From Desulfovibrio psychrotolerans (lineage in GTDB: Bacteria; Desulfobacterota; Desulfovibrionia; Desulfovibrionales; Desulfovibrionaceae), in assembly GCF_013340305.1 (NCBI RefSeq), contig NZ_BLVP01000002.1, forward strand, positions 1-64,000: DNA of 64,000 nt, written 5' to 3'. The translations under genes were made by a program, and so were the position numbers. Each line of letters begins with the position of its first letter. Within the stretch, counting starts at the first letter, position 1. The notes under the pieces are model-generated. The model made no database searches, was not told the DNA's origin, and worked only from the letters and a program-made list of their open reading frames with translations. Shown here in pieces: positions 18,907 to 27,565 of the stretch.

Positions 18907-19329
18907 CTATTGTCCGGCAGGGACAACCTTTCCGGCAAATGCTGATACATTATCGGGTAATATAGTTGTTATCGTGTGAGTTCCAAGTCTTGACTGGGTT
19001 ATTAGGAGTATTCTGTTAGCTCTGTCAATTTGGTAAGTGTTCACGACTTCAAGGCCTTTCTCTGTTATCGAGACCCCTACAAGAGTGGATTTGCCAAACC
19101 GAACAAGCGGAATGTCGTTTCCGGTCACGAGTCCGCCATCATCTGTAAAGCAGATGAGCATACCGTCCTTGAACGAATTGTCTGTAAAAACATAGTTGTC
19201 AAATGCAGTTGCCGATTTTCCTTTGATTTCACTTGCTATCCAGCAATCTTCTCCAAGGCATTCAAACGGGAATATAGCGAGTAGTGCTATGCATGATGTT
19301 AAAAATGTGATGTCTATTTTTTTGTACAT
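18907..19329 (-). CDS. Secreted protein of unknown function
   Basis: A 140-residue protein with an N-terminal signal peptide (KKIDITFLTSCIALLAIF, likely cut after FECLG). The mature part has two Cys and alternating hydrophobic segments suggestive of a small beta-rich fold. I recognise no family. A good ribosome site (GAGGATAG) precedes the ATG. Base composition is lower in G+C than the pot and hrcA genes, so it may belong to the AT-rich patch that runs to the tRNA genes. Confidence 0.6.
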   Translation of the reverse strand: MYKKIDITFLTSCIALLAIFPFECLGEDCWIASEIKGKSATAFDNYVFTDNSFKDGMLICFTDDGGLVTGNDIPLVRFGKSTLVGVSITEKGLEVVNTYQIDRANRILLITQSRLGTHTITTILPDNVSAFAGKVVPAGQ

Positions 19330-19414
19330 TTTCTATCCTCACCCCCTTAAAATATGTGTGATGTAGATAAATAAATACACTGTGTAACAATATTAGTATT
19401 ATGAATATAGCAAG

Positions 19415-19930
19415 CTATATTCGAGTCATGCTGGCCATTTCCTGAGCAGGCCATATATATTTGTTGTGGAACTTCGTATAGGTGGGGGCGTTGTTCATCT
19501 GGTGACTGAGATAGTTATAGTCCTGATCGGTTAAAATGCCTTCGGGCATGCGTTCAATAAGATATTCAAGCTCCAGTTGCCTTTCCTTCATGGTTCCGAG
19601 AGTGCTGCGGCAATAGGTCTTTCCGAATGTGAATGGGCCGAGTTGAAGTCTGGCTTGCGCAATTTGTGGATTTGGAATTCCGAGCCATTTAAGTTCGTTG
19701 GCGAAGCGTTCTGAAAACAGGTTTTGGAAGTTCGCAAAGTCAGGTTTGCGGAAACCAAAGAAGAAGATCGAGAACCGCGTTTGCTCATTTGTGAGCAAAA
19801 CGCATTTACGCCGTTTCAAAGTCAGAAGGTTGGCGTGCCATCCGCGTAATCCGTCAGTCGGGATTGCGGCTGGCTCGTATCTGTCTTTGAACTCGACAGC
19901 GAGCTTTTGCGTGCAGGCAATATTGGGCAT
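19415..19930 (-). CDS. DUF6933-like protein
   Basis: A 171-residue protein. The N-terminus (IACTQKLAVEF), the WHANLLTLKRRKCVLLTNEQTRF block and the FRKPDFANF stretch match what I know of DUF6933 proteins, small cytoplasmic proteins of unknown role often found in accessory regions. The C-terminal 60 residues (ERMPEGILTDQDYNYLSHQMN) are a helical extension. The ribosome site is weak. The assignment is from memory of the family pattern and would be settled by a profile search. Confidence 0.6.
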   Translation of the reverse strand: MPNIACTQKLAVEFKDRYEPAAIPTDGLRGWHANLLTLKRRKCVLLTNEQTRFSIFFFGFRKPDFANFQNLFSERFANELKWLGIPNPQIAQARLQLGPFTFGKTYCRSTLGTMKERQLELEYLIERMPEGILTDQDYNYLSHQMNNAPTYTKFHNKYIWPAQEMASMTRI

Positions 19931-20112
19931 TGGGTTGAGCTGCCTTCATTGTGAAGTTTGCTTGCAGGTTAGCTTTTCAGGCCCAAAATTGAAATAGGAA
20001 AAATTTCTCTGTAGATTTATCGTATTTTGTCTATTAGGGTGTTGAATTTTGTTTTTTGGTAGTTTATTGAGAGAATTATTATTCGTTCAGGACGTTTTTC
20101 TGGGGGTGTATT

Positions 20113-21240
20113 ATGTTATACTGTGTTGTGTGTGCAATAGTGAAAGATGAGGATAAAAACCTGAGGGAGTGGGTTTCTTATCATTTAATGATAGGATTTG
20201 ATAAGATATTCATATTTGATAACGGGAGTGTGAACCCTGTGCGGGACGTCCTGTGCGATTATGTTTCGACAGGTGTTGTGGTTGTTCATGATTTGTCAGG
20301 CAGTGGAATGCAGCTGACAGCATATGCGTCATTCATTAAAGAGTTCAGGGCGTTGGTGAGGTGGTGTGCGTTTATTGATGTTGATGAGTTTATTGTTCCG
20401 ATTCAAGACAATGACATAAAAGATGTTCTGGATAGGTATGAAAATTTCGGTGGTTTGGGGATCAGCTGGAAAATGTTTGGTTCTTGTGGGCATATGAAAA
20501 GGCCGGATGGCAATGTTGTTGATGCTTATAAGTGTGTCATTGGTCTTGATTTTCATATAAAGACAATAGCAAGAATGAAGTGTGTAGATCATGTTGCATC
20601 ACCACATCATTTTGCATACCGTGAAGGGAAGTTCTGCGTTAATGAACATGGGATTCCTGTTTTTGGTGCAAAATCATATCACACTTCAGATATCATTCAA
20701 ATAAATCATTATTATTACAAGTCTCAGCAGGACTATGAAGACAAGATGGCCAGGGGGTTTGTAACTCCGGTTGCAGGGGCGGTAGGGTACGATTTGAATT
20801 GTTTCTATCGACAGGCAAATGTTACTGGCAGTGTTGATAATTCTATAACGCGGTTTAATCCCTTGCTCAGGCGGTACGAAAGGTTGGGCCATGTGCTTGC
20901 CGGTGACAGATTGCGAGAGCAGGTCGAAGCAACGGAGAGCCAGATTCTGAAGAAGGCGCAGCACGTGTTGATGGAGCAGGGGGGCGAGGCCGCTTTGGCC
21001 TATTTAGCTAATGTCTCTCGATATCATGACAGTGTTATGATTAGGCTTGCCATGGTGCAGATATTGGCCGGAGAGGGGAGGCGCGAAGAGGTGCTGGCAG
21101 AGGCTGGTAGGCTCTTGGCACGATTCTCCGGCGATGTCGGCGTGTGTGAAGAGGTGTATCGTGTGCTGGCATTTGCATATCGGGCGCTAGGGTTGCCTGC
21201 GCAGGCTCAGAGTATTGAAATGATGCTTGCCCATGCATGA
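20113..21240 (+). CDS. Glycosyltransferase, family 92 / family 2-like
   Basis: A 375-residue glycosyltransferase of the GT92 (DUF23)-like type. It opens with CAIVKDEDKNLREWVSYHLM and FDNGS, typical of these GT-A enzymes, and has the metal-binding acid motif in FIDVDEFIVP near residue 95. SYHTSDIIQINHYYYKSQQDY is the conserved C-terminal catalytic-domain stretch. The last 110 residues are helical and TPR-like, with much higher G+C than the first two thirds. A GGGGG precedes the ATG. The AT-rich start suggests horizontal acquisition. The acceptor sugar is unknown. Confidence 0.8.
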   Translation: MLYCVVCAIVKDEDKNLREWVSYHLMIGFDKIFIFDNGSVNPVRDVLCDYVSTGVVVVHDLSGSGMQLTAYASFIKEFRALVRWCAFIDVDEFIVPIQDNDIKDVLDRYENFGGLGISWKMFGSCGHMKRPDGNVVDAYKCVIGLDFHIKTIARMKCVDHVASPHHFAYREGKFCVNEHGIPVFGAKSYHTSDIIQINHYYYKSQQDYEDKMARGFVTPVAGAVGYDLNCFYRQANVTGSVDNSITRFNPLLRRYERLGHVLAGDRLREQVEATESQILKKAQHVLMEQGGEAALAYLANVSRYHDSVMIRLAMVQILAGEGRREEVLAEAGRLLARFSGDVGVCEEVYRVLAFAYRALGLPAQAQSIEMMLAHA

Positions 21241-21242
21241 GT

Positions 21243-21290
21243 CTTGAGATTTCACATGCAAAAAACCGCCCTGACTTCTTTCGAAATCAG
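21243..21290. repeat. Truncated copy of tRNA-Thr terminator region
   Basis: CTTGAGATT, then AAAAAACCGCCC, then CGAAATCAG occur here in the same order as at 22098-22165. Here the second arm (GGGCGG) of the hairpin is missing. The two copies flank the AT-rich membrane protein gene. Confidence 0.55.
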
Positions 21291-21302
21291 TTGTTGTAGG
21301 GG

Positions 21303-22010
21303 TTATGGTGCTTTTTTATCTTCTCTAATGCTTTTAAATTCTTGCTCGAACTCATCATATTCTCTTATTCGTTCAGCACGGTATTCATTTTCATGCTGGA
21401 TTCTAAATATTGGTGGTTTGCCAATAGGAAATGCGTGTTGAATCGATTTTTCAATTTGAGATATGCTTTTAGCTATTGAATATTCAGGCGGCGTTCCGAT
21501 TGTTGTCAACCCAACCCATGGTTCTATATCAATTATAAATGATTTTTTATATGATTTGCTGCTTTTATCGTTTGTATATAATACAATTATTTCAATTGGC
21601 TTCATTTTTGGTTCTTCCAAAAGTTTTATTGAAGATCCAAAGTAAAATAAAAAATGCTCGCTTGCAGGCAAGTAGTGGAGGACTTTAAATAATGACATCT
21701 TTCCTATTGTAATTCCTTTGTCCTTTGCGTTTGCTTCATCGTAATTAATTGCCCACTTAATATTACGTGCTGTTCCTCTTCCGTTGTTTTTTATTGCCAT
21801 ATTTATAAAGGATGATGATTTTTCATGAGGAGATAGATATACTTCGATATTTGGTTCAGATTCTATTTCTCTGATGTGCTTAGTTTCTTTTGCAAGTTTG
21901 TAATTGAGAATAACAAGGATGGTTGTTAAAAGTAAGGTAAGTAACCCTTGGATGTCGTTGAGAGGGGATACTATTTTTGACAACGTTTCATATGCCAGTG
22001 TGGTGTCCAT
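21303..22010 (-). CDS. Membrane-anchored protein of unknown function
   Basis: A 235-residue, strongly AT-rich gene. One membrane helix near residues 18-38 (DIQGLLTLLLTTILVILNY) is followed by a cytoplasmic or periplasmic region of about 190 residues with a FINMAIKNNGRGTARNIKW segment typical of immunoglobulin-like beta domains. The C-terminus is charged and helical. I know of similar orphan proteins in accessory regions but no defined function. AGAGG lies five bases before the ATG. It sits between a truncated and a full copy of a terminator beside tRNA-Thr, which suggests insertion. Confidence 0.6.
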   Translation of the reverse strand: MDTTLAYETLSKIVSPLNDIQGLLTLLLTTILVILNYKLAKETKHIREIESEPNIEVYLSPHEKSSSFINMAIKNNGRGTARNIKWAINYDEANAKDKGITIGKMSLFKVLHYLPASEHFLFYFGSSIKLLEEPKMKPIEIIVLYTNDKSSKSYKKSFIIDIEPWVGLTTIGTPPEYSIAKSISQIEKSIQHAFPIGKPPIFRIQHENEYRAERIREYDEFEQEFKSIREDKKAP

Positions 22011-22097
22011 TTTTGCCTCTTATAGAATAAGATTGTTATATAATATTTGCTTATATCGTTATGATGGTTTGTAATTGTCAATGCTTGTGTAGAGTTA

Positions 22098-22165
22098 CTT
22101 GAGATTCTATTCGCGGAATTGGAATATGGCAAACAAAAAACCGCCCCGATTCCTTGCGAAATCAG
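22098..22165. repeat. Intact copy of the flanking terminator repeat
   Basis: Partner of the repeat at 21243-21290: CTTGAGATT at 22098-22106, then AAAAAACCGCCC and CGAAATCAG. The intact copy is also the terminator of tRNA-Thr. Confidence 0.55.
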
Positions 22166-22172
22166 GGCGGTT
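22135..22172 (-). terminator. Terminator of tRNA-Thr
   Basis: On the minus strand ACCGCCCTGATTTCG pairs with CAAGGAATCGGGGCGGT (one imperfection) and is followed by TTTTT. It lies ten bases past the tRNA 3' end. Confidence 0.8.
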
Positions 22173-22181
22173 TCATTTGTA

Positions 22182-22257
22182 TGGAGCTCTTGAGCAGGAT
22201 TGAACTGCTGACCTCGTCCTTACCAAGGACGCGCTCTGCCGACTGAGCTACAAGAGC
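22182..22257 (-). tRNA. tRNA-Thr (GGU anticodon)
   Basis: Cloverleaf on the minus strand: acceptor GCTCTTG pairing with CAAGAGC, D stem GCTC/GAGC, anticodon loop TTGGTAA with GGT, T loop TTCAATC, and encoded CCA. Length 76 nt with CCA. Confidence 0.95.
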
Positions 22258-22369
22258 CTATATATGATCGGTTTCCTGCCCGGACAGTTTGTTTGGTAAA
22301 TCCGGTGGAATCCCTCGGTTGCCAACCCGGCTCCGCAAAGTGCGGTCTGCATGGGCTGCGGCGTTGGAT

Positions 22370-22416
22370 AAAAACCAGCCCCCCGAACTTTCTTTTGGGA
22401 AAATCTGGGGGGCTAG
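22370..22416 (-). terminator. Terminator of tRNA-Pro
   Basis: On the minus strand AGCCCCCC pairs with GGGGGGCT across a loop, followed by GGTTTTTA. It lies directly after the tRNA-Pro 3' end and before tRNA-Thr, so the two tRNAs may be separate transcripts. Confidence 0.8.
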
Positions 22417-22429
22417 GGGTTCGCGGTAA

Positions 22430-22506
<77 letters not shown>

Positions 22507-22675
22507 ACGTTGCGAAGAGGGTGAATATCCCCTGAGGTGCAAGACGTCAATAAAAAAGTGTAGTTTGGGCAAAATTATTCCTCGTGTCGGTCCCGCATCT
22601 TTCATTTCTGCCCGGAGTGTGTAGGATATAGGCAGGTTGAACGTATATCCGCCCCTACACGGAGGAAAGGCTGCC

Positions 22676-23554
22676 ATGTTCATGAAACACCGCGTGCAGG
22701 AAATAGCCCCCGATGCGTTGCGCCGCTACATGGCAGACCGCGCGGAGCGCGATTATGTGCTGATAGACGTGCGCCAGCCGCAGGAATACGAGCAGGAGCA
22801 TCTGCCCGGAGCCGTGCTCATTTCTGTATCTGAACTGGAAGGCAAGCTGGGCACGCTTAACCCGGAGCAGGACCACATATTCTACTGCCGCAGCGGCGCA
22901 CGGTCCATGGCTGCCGCCATGCTTGCGGAAGATAGCCGCCTGCTGCGCGGGCAGGTCTTTTCGCTGCAAGGCGGCATACTGGCATGGGGCGGCGGTGCGC
23001 TTGCAGATTACCCGCGCGTGGACGTGTTTTCCGGCATAGATTCCATACGCGGCATGCTGCTCAAGGCGCTGGAACTGGAAAAAGCCGCGCACGAACTGTA
23101 CCGGCAGGTGCGTGCCGTGGTGAAGCGCGATGTCATGTGCGACCTTATGGATACCCTCATCGGCGTGGAGATCGCGCACGCCAGAGTGGTATACAGCTAT
23201 CTGGGAAAATACTGGAACGATGGCTCGCAGCCCATTCCCCCTTTTGAGACCATGTTCGATGCCCTGCAAGGCAAGGTGCTGGAAGGCGGCCTGACAGTGG
23301 ATGAACTGCAGCCGTGGATACGCGGTGCCGCGCAGGGCGACTGCCTTGAGCTGGCAGACCTTGCGCTGGAGGTGGAAATGAACGCCTACGACCTGTACCG
23401 TACGCTGGCGCGTAACGCGGCGCAGGGAGATGTGCCCGGTTTTGCGCTGGGCAAGGATGCGGAGCCCGTGTTTCTGGACCTTGCCACGCAGGAAAAGCAC
23501 CATACCCGGCTTATCATGAGCCGCATACGCGCGTTTGAGGAAACAGGCGCGTGA
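22676..23554 (+). CDS. Rhodanese domain fused to rubrerythrin-like domain
   Basis: A 292-residue two-domain cytoplasmic protein. Residues about 5-110 form a rhodanese domain with active-site Cys in FYCRSGARS and the start block LIDVRQPQEYEQEHLPGA. Residues about 125-290 form a ferritin-like four-helix domain with Glu and Glu-x-x-His positions (LELEKAAHELY, GVEIAHARV, LEVEMNAYDLYRTLA, TQEKHHTRLI) able to hold a di-iron site. Such fusions occur in anaerobes and suggest sulfur handling plus oxidative defence; the reaction is unproven. GGAGG precedes the ATG. It overlaps the next gene by GTGA. Confidence 0.85.
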   Translation: MFMKHRVQEIAPDALRRYMADRAERDYVLIDVRQPQEYEQEHLPGAVLISVSELEGKLGTLNPEQDHIFYCRSGARSMAAAMLAEDSRLLRGQVFSLQGGILAWGGGALADYPRVDVFSGIDSIRGMLLKALELEKAAHELYRQVRAVVKRDVMCDLMDTLIGVEIAHARVVYSYLGKYWNDGSQPIPPFETMFDALQGKVLEGGLTVDELQPWIRGAAQGDCLELADLALEVEMNAYDLYRTLARNAAQGDVPGFALGKDAEPVFLDLATQEKHHTRLIMSRIRAFEETGA

Positions 23555-24531
23555 CGCAGCATAACGGGCCTTGTGCCGCAACCGGCTCCGCTGTTCAAGG
23601 AGCTGCCGCAGGCATTGCCGTAGCCATTACCCGCTGTGCGGACTACACGCCCCGCACCGTGGATGCGGCGGCAGGCACCGCGTTGCACGCTGCCGGATAC
23701 GCCCCCGCTGCCGGAACCCGCGTGCTGGTAAAGCCGAACCTGCTCAAGGCAGAGCCGGGCGGGCTGTGCTGCACGCATCCGCAGGTGGTGCGGGCAGCCT
23801 GCGCCTATCTTCTGGATTGCGGATGCATCGTTACCGTGGGCGATTCTCCTGCCTTCGGGTCCGCACTGTCCGTGGCCCGGGCCATAGGGCTGGATGATGC
23901 GCTTGCTCCGCTGGGCGTGCCCATTGTCACACTGGATTCCGCCGGAGCGGTGCGGTTGCCTTCCGGCATGGACATAGGCATCTCACGTCTGGCACTGGAG
24001 ACAGATGCCGTGCTCAGCGTGCCGCGTGTGAAGGCGCACTGCCAGATGCGCCTGACCTGTGCGGTGAAGAATCTGTTCGGCTGCGTGGCTGGGGTGCGCA
24101 AGGCGTTGGCGCACACAGTGCACGGAGACAGGGGTAACGCTTTCCGCGCATTGCTGGTGGAGGTGGCGCAGGCATTGCCGCCCGTGGCGGCTCTGGCGGA
24201 CGGCATAACCGCCATGGACCGTACGGGGCCTTCCGGCGGAGATGCCTTTGCACTGGGCATGGTGGCGGCTGCATCTTCACCCGTGGCGATGGATACGGCC
24301 ATCTACCGCATGTTGGGGGCAACGCCGGATGACATTCCCCTGTGGGGCGAACTCAGGCAGCGCAACACGGCCGGAGCGTTTGATGAGCACCTCATCTTCC
24401 CCCTGCTTCGACCGGAAGACGTGAACGGCACGGCCTTTCGCCTGCCGCAGTCGCTCACGCCGGAAACCTTTCACCCGCTCCGCCTGCTGCGCAGTGCGCT
24501 GATCAGAGGGTGGCGGCGCGTGAAGGGGTAG
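23551..24531 (+). CDS. DUF362 domain protein
   Basis: A 326-residue DUF362 protein starting with GTG at 23551, overlapping the stop of the rhodanese gene. Conserved family pieces are RVLVKPNLLKAEPGG, VTVGDSPAFGS, PRVKAHCQMRLTCAVKNLFGCV and DGITAMDRTGPSGG. Many DUF362 proteins carry an added ferredoxin domain; none is seen here. The family is linked loosely to iron-sulfur or redox functions in anaerobes, but no reaction is established. The overlap implies that it works with the upstream gene product. Confidence 0.85.
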   Translation: MTQHNGPCAATGSAVQGAAAGIAVAITRCADYTPRTVDAAAGTALHAAGYAPAAGTRVLVKPNLLKAEPGGLCCTHPQVVRAACAYLLDCGCIVTVGDSPAFGSALSVARAIGLDDALAPLGVPIVTLDSAGAVRLPSGMDIGISRLALETDAVLSVPRVKAHCQMRLTCAVKNLFGCVAGVRKALAHTVHGDRGNAFRALLVEVAQALPPVAALADGITAMDRTGPSGGDAFALGMVAAASSPVAMDTAIYRMLGATPDDIPLWGELRQRNTAGAFDEHLIFPLLRPEDVNGTAFRLPQSLTPETFHPLRLLRSALIRGWRRVKG

Positions 24532-24567
24532 TGCGGCGGCGAGCCGGGGAGGCGTTGCCGCTCGTCT

Positions 24568-25698
24568 TCATACTGCCCGCTGGCGTGGATAGAGTACGTG
24601 AATGGGGCTGCTCACCTGCAAAAGGTCCGAGAGCGCGCGCAGACGCACAAGGCCGCTTTCCGAGACGGTCTGCCCCTTGAGCATGAGCACCGTGCCTTCC
24701 GCGTTCACAAGGTCGCGGCCAAGCACCATGCCCGCTTCCAGATGCTCCAGCCGGATGGCGCGTACCTCGCCCCCCTCCTGTTCCATCATCATGTTCAGCA
24801 GCGCGTTGAGCACGGCGGGGTCGTACTGTTTGGCCGTATTGCGCTGAGTAAGGGTTTGGGCGGCCTCGTGCGCGTTCATGCCCTGCTGTTCCAGCCGGTC
24901 ATAGTCCAGCGCCACCCGCAGCACGCGTGCCCCCATGGGCGTCTCCGGCGTATAGTCGTTCATCTGGCGGGCAATTATCTGAGCCACGCCCGCCATGCGC
25001 GGGATATTGGAAAGCAGGCTCGCGCCTATGCCCGGATGCATGCTGTATACCTGCTGCTCTTCGGCAGAGAGCGGCTCATCGCGCATCACCTTGCCCAGCA
25101 GATCTTCCGGCAGTCCCACGCAGCCAAGCTGGCAGAGCATGGCGGCCACATCCAACTGCCACAGATTGGTCTCGTTCAGCCGTTTGCCCAGTGCCGCAAC
25201 CACACTGCGTATGCGCTCGCTACGGCCAAAGGCTTCCGGGCTGACAAGCGAGAGCACGTCCACCAGCACCTTCACGCTGCCCAGCAGGGTGCCCCGGAGC
25301 AGCTCCTTTTCTGCCGTTATGAGCCGGTACTGGCGAAACGCCTCGCGCAGCACCGTGAGCAGGGTCTCCGGCGGGCAGGGCTTGGTGAGAAAGCGGAACA
25401 CGGCCCCCCGGTTCACGGCGTCTATGGCCGCATCAAAATCACCCTGTCCGCTCAGGATAACCCGCACGGAATCCGGATGGATGGCCCGCACCTTTTCCAG
25501 AAAGGTAATGCCGTCCATGACCGGCATCTTCAGGTCGGAAACCACCACGGCAAACGGGCCGCGGCTTTGAATGAGTGCAAGCCCCTCCTCTCCGCCTGTG
25601 GCTGTTTCCACCACATACTTGCGGTGGAGATTGCGCTTGAAGGTGGCCAGAATATTCGGCTCGTCGTCCACAAAGAGGATTTTTTCCGTCGCGTCCAT
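24568..25698 (-). CDS. Response regulator with degenerate HD-GYP domain
   Basis: A 376-residue regulator. The receiver domain covers residues 1-120 with phosphoacceptor Asp near 55 (VVVSDLKMPVMDG), acidic pocket DDE and Lys in FLTKPCPP. The next 200 residues align with HD-GYP phosphodiesterases: the block AAMLCQLGCVGLPEDLL replaces the usual AALLHDIGKIGIP, so the HD pair is lost, and the later His residues are also altered. It is therefore probably a non-catalytic c-di-GMP binder or output domain. It lies 31 bp behind the fapA-like gene in the same direction. Confidence 0.82.
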   Translation of the reverse strand: MDATEKILFVDDEPNILATFKRNLHRKYVVETATGGEEGLALIQSRGPFAVVVSDLKMPVMDGITFLEKVRAIHPDSVRVILSGQGDFDAAIDAVNRGAVFRFLTKPCPPETLLTVLREAFRQYRLITAEKELLRGTLLGSVKVLVDVLSLVSPEAFGRSERIRSVVAALGKRLNETNLWQLDVAAMLCQLGCVGLPEDLLGKVMRDEPLSAEEQQVYSMHPGIGASLLSNIPRMAGVAQIIARQMNDYTPETPMGARVLRVALDYDRLEQQGMNAHEAAQTLTQRNTAKQYDPAVLNALLNMMMEQEGGEVRAIRLEHLEAGMVLGRDLVNAEGTVLMLKGQTVSESGLVRLRALSDLLQVSSPIHVLYPRQRAV

Positions 25699-25729
25699 GC
25701 GTTTTCCTGCGCGGGCGGGGTGCCTGTTC

Positions 25730-27397
25730 TCAGATAAGGGAATGGGTGGTTATCTGCCGTTCTTCCGGGCTCCACTGGTAGCGCACCGCCGTTTCGGGGT
25801 GGTGCAGGCTCATCGCTCTGTCGCCTATCTTTACGCGCGTGCCCTGATGTGCCTTTTTGCGGATGATGACGGGCGTGCGGGCAAGGGCGTGGTTGTTCAG
25901 GTTCTTTATGCGCGTCACCTCCCGCTGGATTTCTGCCACGCGCTCCTCCAGCCGGGCACGCACGCGGATCATTTCCGCCACGATGCGCCGGTCCGGCTCC
26001 GGTGTCTGCAACAGAATGGTGCGGGGGGTGCCCTTGCCGAGCCACTGTTCCAGCCGCTGCAGTTTGGAGCGTGAAGAATCCATCTCGCGCAGCAGGGCAT
26101 CCAGTTCCGGCAGGTCCAGCGCAATGGTCAGGGCTGTCTGGGTGCCCAGCTCCGAGCCGGATTCCAGCACGTCTATGCCGCGCGAGGCGACAATGGAACC
26201 GCCCATGACCAGCCCCTTGCCGCGCTCCGCCAGCACGCTGCCCTTGCAGGTGATAAAGGAATTGATGATGCCGCCGTTGATGATGACATCGCCCTCCGCC
26301 TCCAGAACGGCGTCCTGCGCGTAGGCGGCGATAATATTGCCACGGGCGCGGATGAGGTTGCGCCCCTCCATGGCTATGCCGCCGCGAACGCTCACGTCGC
26401 CGCCGCAGGTGACAAGCGCGCTCTCTATGAGCCCGTTGACAATAAGATGATCTGCCACGGTTACGGAAAAACCGCTGCGGATGGTGCCGGTAACATGCAC
26501 GGAGCCGGTTTCCACCACAATGTTCCCGGTGGTCATGTCCACATCGCCCTTGATGTGCAGAACTGTGGAAACGCCCACGCTGCCGCCGCGCACATCCACC
26601 AGCCCCAGCGCCGTTGCCTCGTACAGGGTGGTTCCGTCTTCCTGCGGCACCTCGCGGATGTTGTCCCCCGTGCGGACCGGGCGGTCCGAACCGTCGCGGG
26701 CGGGAATCTCGTTGCCGAACACGTCCATGCCGCGCACGCCTTTGGTGGCGGGGTGGTAGCGCGCCACGGGGGTGCCTTCCTCCACATGCGGATGCGCGCC
26801 CCGGTCACGGTAATCTATGGTGCCGGAATCCTTCTGCGCGCCCACGGAATCGCGTTCCTTGAGCAGGCGTTCCAGTCTGCCGTTGGCACCGTGCCGGGGC
26901 GGCTTGCCCGTGCAGAGCACGGCTTCCTGCGGCGTGCCTGTTTCGCGCACAGTGGCAATGGTCTGCGCAAGCGATTTCAGGTCCACCGGCAGCGTAACTT
27001 TGAGCTGGCGAGTTGCCCTGTCGTAGACAATGGGGGGAATAGCCGCGCCGCTGAAGTCGGTGGCGTACACGGTGGTGCGTACGGTCAGGGAATTTTTGCT
27101 TACGCTCACCAGCGGAACCACTTCCATCTTATTGCCGCTCATGGACATCATGCCCAGTGTTGTGGCGCGGATTTCACGCGTGGCAAGGTCCACGGAATAA
27201 AATGGCGGGGCAGGGGTACCGCTGTCCGAATCTGCCCCCGCTGTAAAAGGGGCCAGATCTGTTGCAATGCCCAGCAGCATGCCGGGCAGGACGGGAAGCT
27301 CCGGGTCGCCATGGAGCTCCATGAACCGGCAGAACGGTTCGGGATGGCACTGGGGCGCTGTATCTGCGGGCGTGCTTGCGGCATTGGTCTGTGACAT
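25730..27397 (-). CDS. FapA-family (DUF342) protein
   Basis: A 555-residue protein of the FapA/DUF342 family. The FapA signature appears as TPVARYHPATKGVRGMDVFGNEIPA near residue 210, followed by repeated beta-solenoid turns such as GDVDMTTGNIVVETGSVHVTGTI, GGDVSVRGGIAMEGRN and GDVIINGGIINSFITCKGS. A coiled coil (LDALLREMDSSRSKLQRLEQWL) and a C-terminal small domain close the chain. The family has been tied to polar localisation and flagellar regulators in Vibrio; the role here is unknown. GGAGAGC precedes the ATG. It is probably cotranscribed with the adjacent response regulator. Confidence 0.87.
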   Translation of the reverse strand: MSQTNAASTPADTAPQCHPEPFCRFMELHGDPELPVLPGMLLGIATDLAPFTAGADSDSGTPAPPFYSVDLATREIRATTLGMMSMSGNKMEVVPLVSVSKNSLTVRTTVYATDFSGAAIPPIVYDRATRQLKVTLPVDLKSLAQTIATVRETGTPQEAVLCTGKPPRHGANGRLERLLKERDSVGAQKDSGTIDYRDRGAHPHVEEGTPVARYHPATKGVRGMDVFGNEIPARDGSDRPVRTGDNIREVPQEDGTTLYEATALGLVDVRGGSVGVSTVLHIKGDVDMTTGNIVVETGSVHVTGTIRSGFSVTVADHLIVNGLIESALVTCGGDVSVRGGIAMEGRNLIRARGNIIAAYAQDAVLEAEGDVIINGGIINSFITCKGSVLAERGKGLVMGGSIVASRGIDVLESGSELGTQTALTIALDLPELDALLREMDSSRSKLQRLEQWLGKGTPRTILLQTPEPDRRIVAEMIRVRARLEERVAEIQREVTRIKNLNNHALARTPVIIRKKAHQGTRVKIGDRAMSLHHPETAVRYQWSPEERQITTHSLI

Positions 27398-27565
27398 GTG
27401 CTCTCCGGGTGGTCAGGTAGCCATGCGGTAGTTTAGCCCATGCGGGCCATGTATTTCAATGTATTTCCTTTCCCGTTCCTTATCATTTCCGGCAGGCATC
27501 CGGTTCTTGTCCTTATTTGTGGGATACGCGGAGGAGGGTGGGGGCGATACGGAGCGCTGGATATG

